Below, piece after piece: positions 58,060 through 64,000 of a stretch of DNA of 64,000 nt. The position numbers and the translations under genes were made by a program. Origin of the DNA: Halisarca cf. caerulea (Eukaryota; Porifera; Demospongiae; Chondrillida; Halisarcidae); assembly GCA_963170055.1 (NCBI GenBank), contig CAUJGJ010000243.1, positions 295,001 through 359,000 of the forward strand, written 5' to 3'. How positions within the stretch are numbered: position 1 is the first letter of the stretch; every line of letters starts with the position of its first letter. Below the pieces are notes generated by a model. The model ran no database searches. It was given only the letters and a program-made list of their open reading frames with translations, and was not told where the DNA came from.

Positions 58060-58920
58060 TCTAAAGGTCTTCCCAAGGTAAAGTTTGTCTGAAGTGGCTT
58101 TGTGTGGTCATGGGAGATTAGCGTTCCTTAGTGTATATATGGTATTTGAGAGCTATAGTACACATTACAAGGAAGTTACATCTAATAATAAATAGTACAA
58201 AATGGGTTAAAATAATTTCCAACAATTATGCAATTATGCAACATTTTATGAGTTAATTCCATAGAATGTACTTTTCGGCTAAATGAAAAAGGTACAAGTG
58301 CTTGTTTTGTATTCTGACACTTTGAGAAGATGTCAATAATCAGACAGGAGTTTTGTCATTTGTCGGAATTCGCACCCAAGTTTCCTTACTCGGTTTCTTC
58401 AAGTTCCAGTGCTATCTCTTCAGCTGTTACTGGACTAACTCACAAGTGTGGTCTGTTCTTTACCCTACAGTATATTGTGCTACTTTTAAGGGGTTTGTGT
58501 GGTGAAAGTAAGCTGTGGGAAAGATGTCTATTTGACCAGTTGTCTGATTCAGAACTATTATACTATACAGCCTGTCCTACATTTCAGCTAAATCCTATCA
58601 GCTTTCACCTCAAAACTCCAGGATCGAATTCCCTGCAGTAATTCAACCATGCAAATACAACTACCCCGTCAAGCCCACTGTGACACACCATAGCCTTAAG
58701 ATTTCGATCTATTCCAAGTCAGTGTATGGCAATTCTTTTCTATAGTTACATATTCATTTGTACTTGTTTTAAGCTTGGCTAGCTTTAAACCGTTTGTTGT
58801 GCAAAAAGCAATCAAATTTGCTTTAAAAACGATTAAAAATAAGACCGTATCTGGGAAAAGGGGTATTTTGGTAGATTGCATCAAAAATGCACTTTTGGTA
58901 TCATTTAAATGAGCTCTTAA
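58060..58920. mobile_element. piggyBac-like P family, partial copy without TIRs
   Basis: GTACACATTACAA(A/G)GAAGTTA, AATAGTACAAAA and GGCTAAA correspond in order to P1 interior (50100-50260). GATTTCGATCTATTCCAAGT at 58700 is the inverse of P2 near 52090. No TTAA-flanked ends were found. 58921-59270 is unassigned. Confidence 0.55.
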
Positions 58921-59392
58921 TGCTATATAACGAGTTGGTAATGGTGACTCAATATGAGGTTCCTGTTGGAAGTTATATATGAAAAGTACTGATTTTGCAT
59001 AGACTTGTAGTTATACACAACAGCATGTTTTAGCTTTACATCCGCTCTTGAGTATAACAATCGTGTACAAGAACTTAATATGACCACAGAGGGAAGGTAT
59101 ACAGAAAAAATGGTACAACAAAACAGTGGCTACATGGATAAATAGTTGCATATCTCAGCGCAAAAGGAACAGATCACACAGAAACTTTTAGAAATGATAG
59201 ATTAATTATAGTATTTTAAGTTCAATGAAGCAAAAATCGGTTTTGGAAAAGTTGACGCCAAGTTTATTCTCACAGGGGCAATAAAGAGCTTTTTGGAAGT
59301 TGGGGATTACAGGTGACAAAGTTGTGGAATTTGTGGTATTTGTCACATTTTACCTATAGGTCATTACCAACGGAAGGTAAACGTTGTATTAA

Positions 59393-60007
59393 CCCTCGTA
59401 CCCTCACTGTACATTATGCGTGACCGGAAGTATTGTAGAGGGACAGAAGTTCGACTCTACCTTGGTAATTGTGCACCCGCCCGTGCTTGTAGGTGCACCT
59501 ATTTACTGTCAAGACCATTCTGGCGCAGAACACTTCAGTGGTCGTACCTTACAAAAAGAAATGCCAAAGCAAACAACACGAGCAATTCCAACACTGCAAT
59601 CGACATCCTTACGTGGGATTGCAGTCTCTAACAACTGATATTTGCACTTCAAAACATGTTTTTTCTCGTTCTTGGACGTAAGGAAAGCCAAAACTTTCAT
59701 TAGAAGTGAAAACCTTCCACAACGACAAAAAGCCATTCCAAACGACGCCATTTTCCCTGTCATATCCGTAAGGGATACGGATACTTTTACGGGGATAAGC
59801 GGAATATTGTCGTAGATTCGCGAGCCTAATTTCTACGGGCCACACCTATGTTTATGGCTGTATAATTGTAGGAAACCCTTCTATCGATCGCTAAACCTAT
59901 CCTTTGGCTAACTTTTGGTACCTGAAGCGAATTTCTAGCACATTCCTGCAGTTAGATAAATATTCTGCAAGAATGTTACATATATGTAATGTATGAGGGT
60001 ACGAGGG
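59393..60007. mobile_element. piggyBac-like MITE with TTAA
   Basis: The TIR CCCTCGTACCCTCA is perfect at both ends, flanked by TTAA (59389-59392, 60008-60011). The uninterrupted site is visible in copy 1 near 6088 (AACGTTGTAATACGTGATCAG). There is no coding potential beyond short chance frames. Confidence 0.9.
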
Positions 60008-60746
60008 TTAAGTCATCAGTAGAGGGCGCTTACAATGGTTTAGCAATAGCAGAGTCTTTTGAATCTTATCGACTTTGAAAAAGTCATTTTGTGTTTATTA
60101 ATAAGTTTTGTTTAGGTATTTGTAAATTTACAAAACACATCAATGCTTAGTCGCAATGTTCAAGCTACACTAGTACTGTCAAAAAGGGACAGGTGCAGTC
60201 GATCTACCTTCACACCTCAAATCTCACTGCAAAATGTTGAATCAATGTAAAAATAGTGCTGTGGTAGGTAACTGCACTCTTCTATCCAGAATATCCTAGA
60301 TCACGGACGAAACACTAGCTTAAACTGTCAAAATGTTACCAGGCTCAGTCTACTTTCTGACTTTGTACTAATGATTTATTTTGCATACAAACCAGTGCCG
60401 CTGTCTCTCGCCACTGTCAGTCGTCAACTATGCCACTTCTGCTGATAGAACTATGATTGACAAGAATATATGCATAAGAACTCACTGATACTCGTTGGAA
60501 CCATTGAATTTAAAATATTATTTAAAGGGGAACTGACATCAAAATTTTAGGTGTACTTTTTATACTGGAGTAATAAAGTATTTAGTATAAAACCTCAATA
60601 ATAGACAAATTTATCCTTCTGCGCCCACTATCCGAGGTATATGGCGGCTTTAAAGTCACACCTACTGACCACCATGTTTTTTTGCGGTTAAACATCACAA
60701 CGCGTCATCTGGTAGCATCCGTCTCGAGGCGTCCGTACTAAGGAAT

Positions 60747-60970
60747 ATGGCAGGAGTCGTTCCATATCAATTCGAGCCGGTTTACAACCCCGGCGAACCT
60801 GTTGAAGAGCGAGATTCTAGTAGTAGCGACGACGAATCACCCTTTATTACTGCATTACGGAATTACCAGATTTCCAGTCGGTCTGTTTAGATCCTAATGT
60901 CCTGGAGACGGTTCTTGTGGGAATAGTAGAAATGGGCTACCAACCTTTACCCCAACTCCCATTCCTAATA
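60747..60970 (+). pseudogene. P2X7-cytoplasmic-domain-like fragment
   Basis: ATG 60747 opens a frame reading MAGVVPYQFEPVYNPGEP and a Ser/Asp-rich stretch, ending at TAG 60888-60890. In the next frame CITELPDFQSVCLDPNVLET follows, up to a donor-like G|GTATGT near 60970. Proteins with a YxFEP start, a WC-CG-C zinc motif and a C-I-T-x-x-P-x-F-x-x-V-C-L helix are the P2X7-like family found with some THAP transposons (recalled). The zinc motif is missing and the frame is broken, so this is a deleted copy. Confidence 0.45.
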
Positions 60971-61596
60971 GGTATGTTAGTTTAGCTAAGTTTCTCCGTG
61001 GTAGTATCACTCAGCCACTGCATAGTATATTTTTGCATGCAGATCCTTCCGGCTAGCAAGTTACCGGATGTTTACTTGGCAAATCCATAAAATATTGGGC
61101 CGAAGAGTGCGAAGGGTGATACCTTCATGTGTGGTCATGTGTGGTGTGGTTAGAGCACGATATCCTGAGGCCACTAACAGCTATGTTGGTTTTCGAGATA
61201 CTGTACAATTTCCTGGATGAATATTATTGTGTTTTGAATTTAAAAAGTATGAAGAACTACAAGAACACATACAGTGTCAAAGATTATAATACATGGTCAA
61301 CAGAATTAATATAAACAATGTATAAATATAAATCGGACACATAGGAGTATCTATGATTATACACAGTCATAAATTTTAATGATCACAGGCTACAAAAAAT
61401 GTAATTGTTACAGTGTTAGGGTGAGAGGACATACTGTCACATGCAGTGCAGAAAGACAATTAAAAGAGATAAACGTGTAACTTAATTGCCAAAGCGTGTT
61501 TTATGTTGTGTAATTGCTGCTTGTTTGTCAGGGTGTGGTATGGGTGCGATATGTTCAGGAATGTCATCTGGTGTGTGTTTTAGTTGAGTAATGCGA

Positions 61597-62685
61597 TCAG
61601 TTAGAAATGGTAGAAAAAGTAGTGTACGTACCTCCCGAAAACAAAATGGCAGCTGAAAGCAAAAGGTTGCCAACACCAGCCTTACCCACACGTGGTTGGG
61701 AGTACCACACATAGATATGGCCCTCAAGACATAGAGCCTTGATGACCAGCAATGTACCATAAAGGAAAGTATTCGGCGTACAGGCTGAGCCACATATGCG
61801 ACAAACACAGAAGAGTGACAACAAAGCAGACTCAAACACGAGAAACGTCTTCTCTTTTGAATAGGCTGGATTGGGAGTGTTAGCACACAGAGGATCAGAG
61901 GTATTATCATCTATCCATTCAGGGTCACTATAGGATGAAGGACCATGCAGTAAAATCAGGTCATGCAACAGGAAGCACAATGTACTTCTTTTTTTGTTTT
62001 TATCATGCATATAATACCTATAATCTGAGAGAACATTCTCATTGTCATCTTCAGACTGTGTATCATCCAAGTCGTTTGCTGTACCAACACTTATCTCTTC
62101 AAAGTATATGCTTGTGACCGTCTGTGTAGAGACCGACACTGCTAGGGAATCGATCTGGCAGTACTTGTTTGACACAGAGAAATAGGGAGGGTAGGAACAC
62201 TCTAATAAAGAAATTTGGAACTTATGAAGTGAGCAGACACAACTGATATCCATATATGTTCCACCGACCTGTTTGTGTTCCAACAGAGCAAGTGCCACCA
62301 ACAGTGACCTCATGATCAGTAGGTTCAGCGGGGTCGACTAGTTCCACCAAGGAATTCAGTTGCTTGTCAGCAGCTGCTTCTCTGAAGCAGCACGGCGCTT
62401 CACAGGGAGAGTGAAGGTAAAAATTGTCAGCACTGCATCCCCTCGAAGTCTTCGTGGCATCTCTATCCCCAACAGTTTCTGTTGGAGGAGGTTCTCGAAG
62501 CACGAAGACTCGAAGTGAGCCGAGCAAACGCGTGCGTTCTCGTCCCTGGTTGGAGGATCGACGAGTTTTAGACTCGATAACCACTGCCTCAGGCGCTTGG
62601 GGTCCTTGGGGAGACGGTGGAAGCTGATACCTGGACAAATCTTGTCCGTGCTGTTGTTACAGCCGAAGGCAATGCAGTACGGCAT
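61597..62685 (-). pseudogene. THAP-domain transposase (Kolobok-like), truncated
   Basis: ATG 62685 starts a THAP zinc finger of C2CH type: C4 and C9 (MPYCIAFGCNN), W35, C54 and H57 (RVCSAHFES), then RRLRGDAVLTIF. A frameshift follows near residue 105. The next frame carries VELVDPAEPTDHEV and CSVGTQT up to a donor-like G|GTCGGT near 62266. A second part (about 62180-61597) has VSVSTQTVTSIYFE, TFLVFESALLSLF and VWYSQPRVGKAGVGNLLLSA, a segment found in THAP-Kolobok transposases (recalled). The frame ends soon after AAILFSG, so most of the catalytic domain is gone. Confidence 0.65.
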
Positions 62686-63525
62686 GATCGTTCCTGGTTG
62701 TGCCTATCCGTCAGTATGCGAAAAGTCCGTGTGGTTTGGTAGGATGCTACCAATGATGTAGGTGACGAAGTTAATATGGTGGTGAAAATCGTGATGTCAC
62801 ACACTCCTTTATGGACCTTTTCCCCCTGAACCAAGCTCATGACGTAAAAATTAATGGTGCCATTTGTACTTACATAAAAATATCTAACTTTTAAGGCAAA
62901 GTTAATTTTTGATGTCAGTTCCCCTTCAGTATCAAACTTTCCACATGTTAAATTGCTGACTATAGATCGATAGCTCACGTACTCGATAACATAGCAGGGC
63001 GCTTATATTCTAATGTACTATTCGATTTTTATGCCCAAGATTACCATTTTAATTGTCATTTGTAGCCATTTTTCACCCGCTAAAAGTACAGTTTCGTTAT
63101 AACCTGTTTCAGTTGGAGCTATATGTTCTCTGCTCAGCATCCATCTCTTAAATGAACTTCACTTTTTCATCTCATGCCAGTTGCTAACATGCTCTTTTGG
63201 AGACTGTCCCGAGACACATCCCCAAATCGACGTTTATCAAAAAAGTGTCGTTTTTTAAACTCGTTATTATACTTCTGTGTATGACACATGGGCCTGTTTA
63301 GTAGTTTATTGTTTCGATAAATACGTTGAACATTAAATTATTTAACAGTTGTAAAAATCGATGTACATTGTTATTCGAGTTATATTTGATGTATATGTTA
63401 CCACTTCCGAGTGGCGGCCTTTTTCTTCCCCAGTCAAAAAGCATTATAATGAGCCTGTGTTAGCGCTTACCTCAAAAATCGCCTACCAGCGAAAATAACC
63501 CTTTTCTCAGGTCCGGTCACAAATA

Positions 63526-64000
63526 AGGAGCCACTATAGTGGCTTGTCCATGACTTTGTTATGCAATTTCACCATTTAACCCTTTATCTTGCATGGACCA
63601 CAAATGTGGCTCGCCCTGCAGTCTTGCACGATGACGTAACTTACACTGATTTTCACGTGCCACCATGCAAACAGTTGGAAATTCAACACTGAATTCAGCA
63701 ATACAGGTTTCATAGTGATAGCTTATGTATGAAAAAAGATATAAGCAAAATATAATCGTAGTATGCGAAAATTACCGTAGTTATGCGATGAATATACATG
63801 AAACACAAAAAATGGTTTCGAGTTACACCAGTTTGTTTAGAGCAATTCAGCAGATTTTGTTGCTTTTTTGGTTGAATTAGCTGTCTCTTCCTGAATGAAT
63901 ATCTTGTCTTGTGTGTGCCTATATGGAGCTAGCGAAGATAGATCAGATTCCGCGGATTGTAAGCTGTGCATAGTACCTGCATTCGCCTTCCAGTGCTATC
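63526..64000. mobile_element. piggyBac-like P family, terminal piece at window end
   Basis: GGAGCCACTATAGTGGCTTG (63530) and TTATGCAATTTCACCATTTA correspond to the mirrored left arm of P2. A TTAA-CCCTTTATCTTG terminus at 63576 may begin another copy that runs off the window. No coding sequence is seen. Confidence 0.5.

Larger units (their letters stand above)
60526..62925. mobile_element. THAP/Kolobok-like transposon, deleted
   Basis: TIRs AGGGGAACTGACATCAAAA at both ends. TTAA is at 60522-60525; on the right the expected TTAA is altered (TCAG). TTAA targets plus a THAP transposase are the Kolobok hallmark. Two coding relics lie inside: a P2X7-like N-terminal fragment on the plus strand (60747-60970) and the THAP gene on the minus strand. 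Copy 1 of the host repeat shows the site without this insertion near 6590. Confidence 0.75.
59271..63459. mobile_element. CACAGG-ended noncoding element, copy 2 (twice interrupted)
   Basis: The left end CACAGGGGCAATAAAGAGCT and right end (mirrored CACAGGCTCATTATAATGC) match copy 1 at 5968-7301, as do long internal stretches. It contains a TTAA MITE (59393-60007) and a THAP/Kolobok-like element (60526-62925). The flanking dinucleotides (CT and TT) no longer show a TA duplication. Confidence 0.8.

Overview
This is eukaryotic, almost certainly metazoan, DNA: canonical GT-AG introns, microsatellites, low coding density and layered transposable elements. The mix of families (Tc1/mariner, pogo/Tigger, hAT, piggyBac-like, Kolobok-like THAP, a CACTA/EnSpm-like two-gene element, Gypsy, and a non-LTR element that looks RLE-type) fits an aquatic invertebrate, with a sponge or cnidarian as best guess. 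I cannot name the species. I see no rRNA, tRNA, CRISPR or prokaryotic gene.

Layout. 1-12.1 kb is a nest of DNA transposons: a TA-flanked MITE, a 2.8-kb element holding two MITEs with CGGTAC ends, a foldback-like element split by two later insertions, and a 4.1-kb Tc1-like transposon that carries a decayed transposase plus a second, oppositely oriented BEN-like gene. From 12.46 kb to at least 54.14 kb one host gene seems to run on the plus strand. Its supported exons (12463, 16046, 20293, 21975, 40434, 48058, 54079) are all phase 1-1, and the five larger ones encode helical modules of about 58-71 residues that look like CARD/death-fold domains. Its introns hold most of the mobile DNA.

The large intron at 22.2-40.4 kb contains a Gypsy element on the minus strand, split by a CACTA/EnSpm-like transposon. 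That transposon has two divergent genes, a seven-exon 509-residue SAM-domain gene and a C2H2-finger transposase, and the transposase exon is itself interrupted by a complete pogo/Tigger element. 40.9-43.25 kb is an intact hAT element with perfect 15-bp TIRs and a perfect 8-bp target duplication. 43.3-54.2 kb holds segmental duplications, including duplicated small exons, hairpin-plus-microsatellite repeats and two piggyBac-like elements. 54.65-57.8 kb is a frameshifted non-LTR retrotransposon inserted in TA microsatellite. 59.27-63.46 kb is a third copy of a 1.3-kb noncoding element, expanded by a piggyBac-like MITE and a THAP/Kolobok-like element.

Because several families occur in two or three copies here, many insertions can be checked against an empty site in the same window. 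All splice joins, domain calls and boundaries were read by eye. No alignment or database search was run.
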